From positions 1-9,473 of the forward strand of contig VXZF01000497.1 of assembly GCA_009845645.1 (NCBI GenBank): a DNA stretch of 9,473 bases. The letters are read 5' to 3'. The notes beneath the pieces are model-generated. The model was not told the origin of the DNA. It made no database searches and worked only from the letters and a program-made list of their open reading frames with translations. Below, one piece after another: positions 1-7,203 of this stretch (positions are counted from its first letter, which is position 1; each line of letters opens with the position of its first letter). The DNA is from Gemmatimonadota bacterium. GTDB taxonomy: Bacteria > Latescibacterota > UBA2968 > UBA8231. The position numbers and the translations under genes were made by a program.

Positions 1-2
1 CG

Positions 3-38
3 GCCGTAGCCGATGTTGACCTCGCCCGGCTCGCGTAG
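3..38 (+). other. Coding remnant upstream of an in-frame TAG (start of the oxidoreductase Rossmann fold)
   Basis: In the same frame as the following oxidoreductase, bases 3-35 translate as AVADVDLARLA. Codon 36-38 is TAG, and reading resumes at 39 as VQDKYGV. The peptide before the stop is what Gfo/Idh/MocA proteins show at the second Rossmann strand: the hydrophobic strand ends in an Asp that contacts the nucleotide ribose, and a helix then runs into a K-Y-G motif. The homologous frame therefore continues across the stop. A CAG-to-TAG transition would explain it, restoring a Gln between LA and VQ. The GxGxxG segment lies off the left edge. The alternatives are a true nonsense mutation or a sequencing error. 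TAG ends two other genes here, so genome-wide recoding is unlikely. Confidence 0.7.
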
Positions 39-1055
39 GTGCAAGACAAATACGGCGTGGGCGTGCAAGCGATTGCCGGGGCCGACGCCCTGTTTGCGGC
101 CCAATGCGTGGACGCTGTGATCGTAGCGACCCCCCATTACTTCCACCCCCCGCTAGTGATCCAAGCCTTCGAAAACGGCCTGCACGCGATGAGCGAGAAG
201 CCGGCTGGAGTCTATACGCGCCAAGTCCGCGAGATGAACGAGGCCGCGGCTAAGAGCGACCGGGTCTTTGGCATGATGTTCAACCAGCGCGCGCGCGGCG
301 AGCACCAAAAGCTGAAGTCACTCGTCGAATCCGGCGAACTGGGACCGATTCAGCGCACGATTTACATCATCAACAACTGGTTCCGCGCCCAGAGCTACTA
401 CGATTCGGGCGGCTGGCGAGCGACTTGGGCCGGCGAGGGCGGCGGCGTGTTAGCCAACCAATGTCCGCACAATCTAGACCTGTGGCAGTGGATCTGCGGG
501 ATGCCGCAGCGGGTGCGGGCCTTTTGCCGCTTTGGACAATACCACGATATTGAGGTCGAAGATGACGTAACGGCCTACGTCGAATACGAGAATGGAGCTA
601 CGGGCATTTTTATCACCTCTACGGGCGAGGCTCCGGGGACCAATCGGCTGGAGATTTCAGCGGACCGCGGCAAGGTGGTGTTGGAAGGTGGCAAAATCAC
701 CTTTTGGCGCACGACGGAGTCGGCGAGCAAATTCCTTGAGGAGTGGCCGCATGGGTTTGGCAGCCCGGAGGTTTGGAAATGCGAGATCCTGGGTGGCGGC
801 GGCGAGGAGCACAAGGGGATTACCCAGAACTGGGTGCAAGCCATCCGCACGGGGTCGCCGCTGTTGGCTGCGGGAACCGAGGGGATTAATGGCGTGGAGT
901 TGTCCAACGCGATGTTACTTTCGACGTGGACGGATGATTGGGTACATATTCCGGTGGATGAGGATTTGTACTACGAAGAATTGCAAAAGCGGGTGGCTAC
1001 TTCTAAGGAGAAGGAGGAGGGCGGAAAGGTGATGGACGTGCAAGGGACGTTTTAA
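39..1055 (+). CDS. Gfo/Idh/MocA family NAD(P)-dependent oxidoreductase, N-terminally incomplete
   Basis: Probable sugar, inositol or sugar-acid dehydrogenase of the cytoplasmic Gfo/Idh/MocA superfamily, using NAD(P). Read from GTG at 39 it gives 338 residues. Visible marks are the strand VDAVIVATPHYFHPP (residues 24-38) and the E-K-P signature at 53-55, whose Lys is the usual catalytic residue. There is also a substrate-domain motif with H144 and D147 (QCPHNLDLWQW), followed by the beta-sheet C-terminal domain. The first ~35 residues, including GxGxxG, are missing from this reading. GTG 39 has no SD and sits directly after an in-frame TAG whose upstream side still codes for Rossmann sequence. 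The annotated start is therefore probably an artefact of the stop, and the gene may be a pseudogene. Substrate is not deducible. It is the first gene of the likely catabolic operon. Confidence 0.85.
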   Translation: MQDKYGVGVQAIAGADALFAAQCVDAVIVATPHYFHPPLVIQAFENGLHAMSEKPAGVYTRQVREMNEAAAKSDRVFGMMFNQRARGEHQKLKSLVESGELGPIQRTIYIINNWFRAQSYYDSGGWRATWAGEGGGVLANQCPHNLDLWQWICGMPQRVRAFCRFGQYHDIEVEDDVTAYVEYENGATGIFITSTGEAPGTNRLEISADRGKVVLEGGKITFWRTTESASKFLEEWPHGFGSPEVWKCEILGGGGEEHKGITQNWVQAIRTGSPLLAAGTEGINGVELSNAMLLSTWTDDWVHIPVDEDLYYEELQKRVATSKEKEEGGKVMDVQGTF

Positions 1056-1105
1056 TACCAAGAGAGCGGCAGGGAGTTGTCCTCGCCGATAGCTCGAATT
1101 TTGGA

Positions 1106-1111
1106 AGGAGG
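1106..1111 (+). promoter_or_regulatory. Ribosome binding site AGGAGG fixing a GTG start
   Basis: AGGAGG, inside a purine run from 1103 to 1114, lies five bases before GTG 1117. It decides the non-ATG start of the isomerase gene. No equally good site precedes any other start in that frame. Confidence 0.8.
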
Positions 1112-1116
1112 GAACC

Positions 1117-1902
1117 GTGAAACTTGCGTTGATGTCAGGAAATCTGCTGTCGTCGGCAGAGATGCGGTCCGAGGGATTCGAGGCGGTGCAGATGTTTTTC
1201 GGCGGAGGAGCGGACGGGGATGCGCGGGACCCGTCCGCGGAGGATATCGACAAAGCGCTACAGGCGGCTGACATTGCGCTGGCGGCGATGACCTTGCACG
1301 TCGATCTGGTCGGGCCAAAGGGGATGGTCCGGGAGGATGTCACAAGGTTAATGCGCTGTGTGAAGAAAACCGCAACGCTCGAAGGGCGTTTCGGCGACAA
1401 CCCGCGACCAGTGCTGGTGTGGCATCCGTCGGGGTATCCAGAGGAGGACGTTGACGATCGGGCGGTGTTCGAGGGGTTATGCACAGGGCTGATGACGGCC
1501 TGCGCGACCGCGGAGCGGCTTGGCATTGTCATTGCGGTGGAAATGACGCGCGCGGGGAGCGTTGATGGGGCGGAGCGCTTTTGGCGATTGCAGGACCGGG
1601 TGGGCTCCAAAGCGCTCAAAGTCTGCATGGACGCGGCGAACTTCGCGCCCGACCGCACTCCGCTGGTGCGCGCAGTGCGGATGCTTGGCCCCGATATTGC
1701 CATCGCCCATGGCAAGGACGCGCGCTTTGCCGAAAACGGCGAGGTCGTTGACTACGGGCCGACGGGGTCGGGGTGCTTGGATTATCCAGCCTATATCGAC
1801 GCGTTACAGGAGTGGGCGCAGGTGCCCTATTTCGTCTTAGAGTACTACAGAAATCGCGAAGACATGTTGAAGGCGCGCGATACTGTGCGGGCCTGTTTGT
1901 AG
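1117..1902 (+). CDS. Sugar phosphate isomerase/epimerase (xylose isomerase-like TIM barrel)
   Basis: A 261-residue protein of normal length for the AP-endonuclease-2/xylose-isomerase-like TIM-barrel family. Members isomerise or epimerise keto sugars, inosose or related compounds in the cytoplasm using a divalent metal. The expected acidic/His ligands occur in order at strand ends: E142 (IAVEMTR), D172 (CMDAANF), H198 (AHGKD) and E242 (VLEYYR). H103 (VWHPSG) is a further active-site candidate. The start is GTG 1117, chosen for its strong SD. It lies 61 bases after the oxidoreductase and 40 bases before the MBL-cupin gene, on the same strand, so co-transcription is likely. Gfo/Idh/MocA plus TIM-barrel isomerase is a recurrent pairing in inositol and keto-sugar pathways, but the substrate cannot be named from sequence alone. 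The gene ends in TAG. Confidence 0.85.
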   Translation: MKLALMSGNLLSSAEMRSEGFEAVQMFFGGGADGDARDPSAEDIDKALQAADIALAAMTLHVDLVGPKGMVREDVTRLMRCVKKTATLEGRFGDNPRPVLVWHPSGYPEEDVDDRAVFEGLCTGLMTACATAERLGIVIAVEMTRAGSVDGAERFWRLQDRVGSKALKVCMDAANFAPDRTPLVRAVRMLGPDIAIAHGKDARFAENGEVVDYGPTGSGCLDYPAYIDALQEWAQVPYFVLEYYRNREDMLKARDTVRACL

Positions 1903-1942
1903 AAAGAGCTTCAGCCTCTCTTAAAATCGCTGGACATATACT

Positions 1943-3013
1943 GTGAAAGAAATCGCCATTGCAAACTTCTATTCTTGGTCCATCTTCAGCCAAGAGCGCC
2001 AGATTGACTTCAACGGTCATCTGTGGGTACGGGAAGAGGACAATGTCCTGATTGATCCGGTGCCCATGACAGCGGCTGACTTGGAGCAATTCGACCAATT
2101 GGGCGGGGCTGCTTGGATCGTGCTGACCAACTGCGATCACGAGCGCGAAGCCGCTTTTTTCCAAGACCGCACTGGCGCTCGTATCGCTGCCCACCGCGCC
2201 GACGCCGACTTGTTTGACCAGCCACCGGGCCGCTTGCTGGACGACGGTGAGGAGATCGTCCCTGGGCTCCGAGTAGTGCATTTGGCACACGGCAAGAGTC
2301 CGGGGGAAATCGCCCTGTACTGGCCAGACCTCAAGCTGGCCTTAGCGGGCGATCTAGTCGTCGGTGCGCCGCTGGGCCGCATTACATTGCTAGCGGATGC
2401 CAAGCTCGCCGATCCGCCCCAAGCCGCCTTGGGCTTGCGCAAATTGTTGCAACTCGATTTTGACGCTCTGTTGATGGGCGATGGTCATTCCGTTCTACAC
2501 GACGCCCGCCGACTGTTGCTCGAATGCTTGGAGGAACGGACCGACATTTACATCAATAAGATCAATGTAGAGGATATTCCTTGGACGTCGGGGGGTGGAC
2601 CTGCGGGCTACCGCTGGGAGATCAAGGATATCGACCCGCTCATCGGTGGCCAGCATCTGGGCTACTGCCTCTTCCGCCTGTCCGCTGGCCAGTCAATCTG
2701 TCCGCAGCACTTTCATCACTTTGAAGAGGAAATGTTCTACATCCTCGAAGGGGCCTGTACGCTGATCAGTCCCCGAGGTCCAGTGGCGGTAGAACAGGGT
2801 GACTTTATCGCCTTCCCACCCGGTTCCCGCAGCGCTCACAAGTTCACCAATCAGGGACAGCAACCCTGTGTGCTCTTGGCCTTGAGCAATGTCCTGCCGC
2901 ACGATTTGGCCCAATATCCCGATTCCGACAAAATTAACATCCGTTCCTTAGACCGACAGCGCATTTTCCGCCGTGCCGACGCAGTGGATTACTGGTCGGG
3001 TGAAACGGATTGA
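1943..3013 (+). CDS. Fusion protein: MBL-fold hydrolase-like domain plus C-terminal cupin
   Basis: This 356-residue protein has two recognisable parts. Residues ~1-195 look like a metallo-beta-lactamase-fold domain. The usual HxHxDH is reduced to T-N-C-D65-H66, while later ligand-type residues remain (H113/H116, D137 in LAGDLV, H182 in GDGHS), so the metal site is altered or has only part of its ligands. Residues ~205-335 are a cupin. Motif 1 is at H256, H258, E262/E263 and G270; motif 2 runs from G286 through P292, G294 and H299 to N303. The cupin is the better preserved metal site. The protein is soluble, with no signal peptide. The start is GTG 1943, with only a poor SD; the frame shows homologous-looking sequence from the first residues. 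The stop codon overlaps the SD of the next gene. Function is unknown. The operon context suggests catabolism or sensing of a small carbon compound. Confidence 0.78.
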   Translation: MKEIAIANFYSWSIFSQERQIDFNGHLWVREEDNVLIDPVPMTAADLEQFDQLGGAAWIVLTNCDHEREAAFFQDRTGARIAAHRADADLFDQPPGRLLDDGEEIVPGLRVVHLAHGKSPGEIALYWPDLKLALAGDLVVGAPLGRITLLADAKLADPPQAALGLRKLLQLDFDALLMGDGHSVLHDARRLLLECLEERTDIYINKINVEDIPWTSGGGPAGYRWEIKDIDPLIGGQHLGYCLFRLSAGQSICPQHFHHFEEEMFYILEGACTLISPRGPVAVEQGDFIAFPPGSRSAHKFTNQGQQPCVLLALSNVLPHDLAQYPDSDKINIRSLDRQRIFRRADAVDYWSGETD

Positions 3014-3022
3014 GAGGGTAAT

Positions 3023-3766
3023 ATGAGCAACGTTTTGCGACTGAATCTGCGCTCTCAGCGCCTTGCACAAGACGATGGCGGCCACGCTATCTGGCAGGTG
3101 CAGACTAGTACTCAAGAATGGGCGGCGGATCAGACCGCGATCTTGCTGTGCGACGTGTGGAATGGCCACTGGTGCCGAGGTGCGGTCGAGCGCCTCGACG
3201 CTATGATCGAGCGGATGGATGCAGTGGTTCGGGCGGTGCGCGCGGCTGGTGGCCTGATTGTCCACGCGCCTTCGGATACCATGGATTTTTACGCCGATGC
3301 GCCAGCGCGTCAGCGCGCGATCGCGGCTCCTCAGGTTGCGCCGCCGCCCGCCGCCGAGCGTCCAGATCCGCCGCTGCCGGTGGATGATTCAGATCACGGG
3401 TCGGATACGGGCGAGACTGAGACCTATAAGGCTTGGGATCGGCAGCATCCGGGGATTGGGATCGACCAAGAGCGAGATATTATTTCGGATAAGGGGACAG
3501 AGGTGTATAGCTATTTGCAGCACCAAGGGATTGCCCATCTGCTAATTATGGGCGTCCATACCAACATGTGCGTTCTGCACCGGACCTTTGCCATTAAGCA
3601 AATGGTGCGCTGGGGAGTGGATGTAGCGTTGATCCGCGACTTGACTGACGCGATGTACAATCCGGCCATGCCGCCGTACGTCAGCCACGACGCAGGCACG
3701 GGCTTGGTGGTGGAGTTCATCGAAAAATTTTGGTGTCCGAGCGTGGAGAGCAAAGATATGATATAA
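3023..3766 (+). CDS. Isochorismatase-family cysteine hydrolase
   Basis: A 247-residue cytoplasmic hydrolase of the isochorismatase/nicotinamidase superfamily, which cleaves amides or vinyl ethers through a Cys nucleophile. The catalytic triad is visible: D44 (LLCDVWNGHW), K157 (ISDKGTEVY) and C183 (GVHTNMCVLHRT), the last preceded by the family's cis-peptide-type V-H segment. Residues ~100-140 form a proline- and Asp-rich insertion not present in short nicotinamidases. It resembles a longer subgroup I associate with Planctomycetes-type genomes. ATG 3023 has the SD GAGAGGG at 3012-3018, which overlaps the upstream TGA, so translation is probably coupled to the MBL-cupin gene. Its last codons contain the promoter of the next gene. 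The substrate is unknown, and neighbours give no direct evidence for nicotinamide or isochorismate. Confidence 0.85.
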   Translation: MSNVLRLNLRSQRLAQDDGGHAIWQVQTSTQEWAADQTAILLCDVWNGHWCRGAVERLDAMIERMDAVVRAVRAAGGLIVHAPSDTMDFYADAPARQRAIAAPQVAPPPAAERPDPPLPVDDSDHGSDTGETETYKAWDRQHPGIGIDQERDIISDKGTEVYSYLQHQGIAHLLIMGVHTNMCVLHRTFAIKQMVRWGVDVALIRDLTDAMYNPAMPPYVSHDAGTGLVVEFIEKFWCPSVESKDMI

Positions 3767-3767
3767 T
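3759..3767 (+). promoter_or_regulatory. Extended -10 promoter for the CBM9-like gene
   Basis: TG-A-TATAAT is a perfect extended -10 element overlapping the stop codon (3764-3766) of the hydrolase gene. The -35 position, about 17 bp upstream (near 3739-3744), does not match TTGACA; extended -10 promoters tolerate this. Transcription would begin near 3774, giving a leader of roughly 80 bases before ATG 3857. Confidence 0.5.
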
Positions 3768-3802
3768 ATAAGTGGGGGTACATCGCGCCTTATTGACCAA
3801 GG

Positions 3803-3857
3803 TCGCCTATGCACAGGCGATTTGCACCTAAAAGCAAACCTAAAGGAGGTGCTTTTA
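3803..3857 (+). promoter_or_regulatory. Structured 5' leader with two hairpins, the second enclosing the ribosome binding site
   Basis: Hairpin 1 pairs TCGCCT (3803-3808) with AGGCGA (3815-3820) around a 6-base loop. Hairpin 2 pairs TAAAAGCA (3829-3836) with TGCTTTTA (3850-3857), and inside it CCT (3839-3841) pairs with AGG (3847-3849). The AAAGGAGG SD (3842-3849) and the A of the start codon are thus enclosed. A competing pairing, GCACCT (3824-3829) with AGGTGC (3847-3852), would also hide the SD. Both folds predict translational control, but no ligand or named riboswitch family is recognised. Confidence 0.45.
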
Positions 3858-4753
3858 TGCGACTCATCAGTACGTTTTGCCTCATGCTGGCCCTTGTACT
3901 GGCCGGCACTGCCCATGCCCATATCGGCGAAAAGGTCTTTCTGATCTTCGAGATTCCGGACGCCGACCTGGGGGATCTCGATCTCTTCGATGGGGACATC
4001 TCAGACTGGGAGGATGTGGTCGGCGACGCTTCGCTCACGCCTGAAGATTTTTTCGCCGATCCAACCGTCGGCGATGGTGCCCAGTACGATCCGGCCGATA
4101 TGGACTATCGGGTTTGGCTGGGCTGGAACAACACCAACAATCGGCTCTACCTCGCAGCCGAGCGCACCGACAATGTGTACATCAACGAGTACGCCGGCGG
4201 CGCGCCCGCCTCGGTGTGGCAGCACGACTCGGTCGAGTTCATGGTGGATGGCGACCACTCCGGTGGCCAGTACAATTTCGGCAACAGCGAAACCATGACC
4301 GACGAGGAGAAGGCACTCAACCAGAACCGCCAAGCCCAGAAGTGGAACGCGATTTTCGATTCGCCCGACGGGCGATTTTTGGGCTATCCTGGCCGGGCCG
4401 ATTGGCTCAACTCGCCGCCCTTGAGCGATGGCGGCGGCGCGTCGGTCGGCGAAGGACCGACCACGTCGGTCCTCGAAATCTACGTCACTCCCTATGACGA
4501 TATCGTCTTCAGCGATCAGGCTGCCAGCGTGGCCACGGATCTAGAGGCCGGTAACATCATCGGCTTCCAGATCGCCATGCCCGACTTCGACGAAGCCCCC
4601 CAACAGTACCGGGGCTATCACACCCTCTCAGGCCAAGCGGCGACCTTCCGCTTTGCCGAGCGCTTCGTCGATGGCCAGCTAGTCGGTGCCGGCGACGCCA
4701 CCGCGGTGACCGACCGGTCGTGGGCAAGGATCAAGGCGAGTTTTAGCGAGTAG
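3857..4753 (+). CDS. Secreted CBM9-like (DOMON-type) carbohydrate-binding protein
   Basis: A 298-residue exported protein. A signal peptide spans residues 1-21: MRL, a hydrophobic core (ISTFCLMLALVLAG), and an A-H-A cleavage motif at 19-21. The rest resembles the family 9 carbohydrate-binding/DOMON-like beta sandwich found in periplasmic or secreted sugar- and heme-binding proteins. It shows the entry motif DGDISDWED (45-53), YRVWLGWNNTNNRLYLA (84-100) and WQHDSVEFMVDGDHSGG (122-138). No catalytic domain is attached, so binding or delivery of a glycan is the likely role (inference). An earlier in-frame ATG at 3809 is rejected: ATG 3857 has a near-perfect AAAGGAGGT SD six bases upstream and begins the signal peptide exactly. 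It has its own probable promoter and a strong terminator, so it may be expressed independently, and more highly, than its neighbours. Confidence 0.8.
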   Translation: MRLISTFCLMLALVLAGTAHAHIGEKVFLIFEIPDADLGDLDLFDGDISDWEDVVGDASLTPEDFFADPTVGDGAQYDPADMDYRVWLGWNNTNNRLYLAAERTDNVYINEYAGGAPASVWQHDSVEFMVDGDHSGGQYNFGNSETMTDEEKALNQNRQAQKWNAIFDSPDGRFLGYPGRADWLNSPPLSDGGGASVGEGPTTSVLEIYVTPYDDIVFSDQAASVATDLEAGNIIGFQIAMPDFDEAPQQYRGYHTLSGQAATFRFAERFVDGQLVGAGDATAVTDRSWARIKASFSE

Positions 4754-4773
4754 GTTTTCTACTTCTTTTTACC

Positions 4774-4818
4774 ACCCCATGTGAGAGAGGCTGCACTTCT
4801 CTCGCATGGGGTAATTTT
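4774..4818 (+). terminator. Strong intrinsic terminator after the CBM9-like gene
   Basis: Bases 4774-4790 pair with 4796-4812 as a 17-bp stem containing only two G-U pairs, closed by a 5-base loop (CTGCA, 4791-4795). TAATTTTAT follows. The stem starts 20 bases after the stop codon. There is no T-tract in the opposite sense, so it works on the + strand only. It separates the CBM9-like gene from the transporter genes. Confidence 0.85.
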
Positions 4819-4888
4819 ATCTTTGAAGCCAAGCCGTCTGGAAATTCTTGATGTGCCTCAAGTGCGAGTGGACGGTTTCTAAGGGCCG

Positions 4889-7201
4889 ATGTTATCGACT
4901 CTTTTGAAAGTAACAACACCTAACAAAACTATCGGCTGGACGGCCATTGTGCTGGGGCTGCTTTGCGGCTCGGTGACAGCGCAAGCGGCGACACGCGTTG
5001 AAGTGCCTATTTTTGAGGGCGGTGCGGGACTAGACTTTTTCTTTTTTGCGGCACGCGAGTACGAAAAGGTCCGTCCCGATGTGCAGGTCGATCTCTACGG
5101 CGATCCGCGCATTGCCGACAAGGTGCGGGTGCGGATTCTCGAAGGGACGTTCCCGGAAGTCAGCAACGCGGGGCTCAATTACTGGGCGCTAATCCGCAAC
5201 GGCGAAATCCTACCCCTCGACGACTTTCTGGACGGGCCGAGTTGGGACGGGGACCAGACTTGGCGCGAATCCTTCCTGCCCGGCAGCCTCGACCGCTATG
5301 AGTACGAGGGCAAGATCTACGGCATTCCCTTCCTCTACTCGGTTTACGCCGTCTGGTACAACAAGAACATGTTCTCAGAGCACGGCTGGGCACCGCCGCG
5401 CACTTGGGACGAGTTTTTCGCCCTCTGCGAGCAAATCCATGCCGCAGGGGTTTGGCCGCTGGCCTTTCAGGGGCGCTATCCAGGCTATATCGGCGGCGTG
5501 ACCGACAACGCCTATTATCACCTCGCTGGCCGCGAGCGGTTCTACGAGCAGAAGGATCTAGTGCCGGGCAGTTTTGCCAATCCCGAATTTGTGACGGCTC
5601 TCGAGCTTATTCAGCGCACGGCGCAGGAGTACTTCCAGCCTGGTGCCCTCGGCATGAGCCACACCGAGGCGCAGCTCGAGTTTTTCTTGGGGCATACGGC
5701 GATGGTTTTTTGCGGCTCTTGGCTCAAGAGCGAGATGATGGGCAAAATTCCCGATGGCTTTCGCTTGGGGGCATTTAATTTGCCTGTAGTCGAGGGCGGG
5801 GCTGGCGAACCCGGTGCCATATATACTGGTGCCGGGTATTACTTTGTCTTCAAAAACAGCGCCCATCCCGAGTTGGGCGCGGATTTTTTGCGCTTTATGA
5901 GCTCGCGGGAGATGGCGGGGACCTTTGCCGAGATGCGCGATGTTTTGGTGGCCGTCCATGGGGCGATGGAGGGGCGGACCAGCGAAGATTTGCAGGACTT
6001 GGTGGCGCTGGCGCAGCAGGCGACGACTACCTATGGCACCGCTCCGGGTGAGGGCTTCCCGGAGATGGACCAGTTCCTCAACGACGTGCGCTTCAAGATC
6101 GTCAATGGGCAGATGACGCCAGAGCAAGGGGCCAAAGAGTTGGAGTCGGCGGCTGAGGCCGTGCGCAACCGCAGCCAGCAACCGGATCAAATCACCATCC
6201 GCCACCTGTGGAAGCCCGCGCTGCTGTTGGGGCTGTTGGTGCTGGCGATGGGCTATTGGTTTTACACGACGGCGCGGCAATGGCGCGAAAGACAGACGGG
6301 CCAAGTTCCCCGACCTACTAGCACTGTGCGTCTGCGCTGGGCTGGGGTGGTGTTCTTCGTCGGTCCAGCTGCGGCGTTCTACACGCTCTTCGTGGTGGTG
6401 CCCAGCATCAAGTCTTTCGTCTGGAGCGCGATGCGCTGGGATGGGCTGACCGAGATGGCCTTCGTCGGGCTGTTGCACTTCCAGCGGCTGCTGTTTGAGA
6501 GCGATGAGTTCTGGATTGCGCTGTCAAACAATCTCTTCATCATGTTCATCATCCCGCTCTGCGTGTTGCCGCTGGCGCTTTTTCTGGCGGTGTGCATCAG
6601 CCGCGAGGTAGTAGGGGCTAAGCTCTTCCGCATCGTCTTCTTCTTTCCCAACATTCTCGGCGGGGTCGCGGCGACTTTGCTGTGGATGCACTTGTACAAT
6701 CCACAGGGCGGGCCGATCAACACGGTGTTGGTCGCGTTGGGATTGGAGGGATTTGAGGGGTTTGCGTGGCTGGCGCAGGACAATCTTTACTGGGCGCTGA
6801 TACCCATGTCGATTTGGGGTGCGGCTGGGTTTAACATGGTGCTGTTTTTGGCGGCGATGGAGAGCATTCCGCAGAGCATGTACGAGGCGGCGGATATCGA
6901 CGGGGCCTCGGCTTGGCGGCAGTTTTGGTCGATTACGGTGCCGCTGATTTGGGAGGTGCTGTCGATAGCGATTGTGTTTATGATCATCGGCGGGATGAAG
7001 GCGTTTGAGGTGATTTGGCTGCTGACCAATCAGCGGCCGACGACCGACAACCACGTGATTGGCACGCGGATGGTGCAGGCTATGTTTACTGAGTTCAAGG
7101 TGGGGGAGGCTACGGCGATTGCTGTGCTGCTCTTTTTGATCGTCTTCTTTGGCACTACCGCGACCTTGCGCGCAATGAAGCGCGAAGCTGTGGAGTTTTG
7201 A
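4889..7201 (+). CDS. Fused ABC sugar importer subunit: extracellular solute-binding protein plus inner-membrane permease
   Basis: This 770-residue polypeptide joins two normally separate subunits of a CUT1-type sugar importer. A signal peptide (1-33, ending A-Q-A) precedes a family-1 solute-binding domain (~35-430). That domain has the typical YEGKIYGIPF and VWYNKNMF segments (139-162) and a complete C-terminus (~410-428). An extra membrane segment (442-460) crosses to the cytoplasm and is followed by a positively charged linker (461-484). A six-helix MalF/UgpA-like permease follows, with helices near 485-505, 546-571, 581-600, 636-656, 688-712 and 741-760. Its EAA loop runs E666-A-A-D-I-D671-G672-A673 to P685. 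Topology places the binding domain outside and the EAA loop inside. The SD is modest (AAGGG, 4881-4885, 3 bases from ATG). The next permease gene follows after 2 bases. The sugar is not predictable. Confidence 0.88.
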   Translation: MLSTLLKVTTPNKTIGWTAIVLGLLCGSVTAQAATRVEVPIFEGGAGLDFFFFAAREYEKVRPDVQVDLYGDPRIADKVRVRILEGTFPEVSNAGLNYWALIRNGEILPLDDFLDGPSWDGDQTWRESFLPGSLDRYEYEGKIYGIPFLYSVYAVWYNKNMFSEHGWAPPRTWDEFFALCEQIHAAGVWPLAFQGRYPGYIGGVTDNAYYHLAGRERFYEQKDLVPGSFANPEFVTALELIQRTAQEYFQPGALGMSHTEAQLEFFLGHTAMVFCGSWLKSEMMGKIPDGFRLGAFNLPVVEGGAGEPGAIYTGAGYYFVFKNSAHPELGADFLRFMSSREMAGTFAEMRDVLVAVHGAMEGRTSEDLQDLVALAQQATTTYGTAPGEGFPEMDQFLNDVRFKIVNGQMTPEQGAKELESAAEAVRNRSQQPDQITIRHLWKPALLLGLLVLAMGYWFYTTARQWRERQTGQVPRPTSTVRLRWAGVVFFVGPAAAFYTLFVVVPSIKSFVWSAMRWDGLTEMAFVGLLHFQRLLFESDEFWIALSNNLFIMFIIPLCVLPLALFLAVCISREVVGAKLFRIVFFFPNILGGVAATLLWMHLYNPQGGPINTVLVALGLEGFEGFAWLAQDNLYWALIPMSIWGAAGFNMVLFLAAMESIPQSMYEAADIDGASAWRQFWSITVPLIWEVLSIAIVFMIIGGMKAFEVIWLLTNQRPTTDNHVIGTRMVQAMFTEFKVGEATAIAVLLFLIVFFGTTATLRAMKREAVEF

Positions 7202-7203
7202 GC

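Noticed and set aside
1903..1927. Weak hairpin (AGAG...CTCT) followed by TTAAAAT as a terminator
   Set aside because: The stem is only 4-5 bp and has no real T-tract.
1922..1942. Possible promoter or leaderless start before the MBL-cupin gene (TAAAAT, TATACT)
   Set aside because: TATACT directly abuts the GTG, and TAAAAT has no convincing -35. The spacing to the preceding gene fits read-through in an operon.
3809..3856. Upstream in-frame ATG giving a 314-residue version of the CBM9-like protein
   Set aside because: It has no SD, puts 16 charged residues before a perfect signal peptide, and lies inside hairpin 1. ATG 3857 has a near-perfect SD at the right distance.
3801..3860. GEMM/cyclic-di-GMP riboswitch suggested by GCACAGG and GCAAACC words
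   Set aside because: The conserved paired core and the second GACGCAAAGCC-type segment are absent, and the start codon comes too soon.
4847..4862. CTTGA/TCAAG inverted repeat before the transporter gene as an operator
   Set aside because: It is only 5 bp per arm, too short to distinguish from chance, and no regulator gene is nearby.
5558..6478. Long minus-strand open frames, including 915-1715, 5558-6478 and 7030-8019
   Set aside because: They lie opposite well-supported genes, give Arg/Pro/His/Ser-rich translations without domains, and are shadows of GC-rich codon use.
7198..7203. TTG start for the second permease
   Set aside because: It is a rare start codon only 2 bases from the GGAG motif; ATG 7204 has correct spacing.
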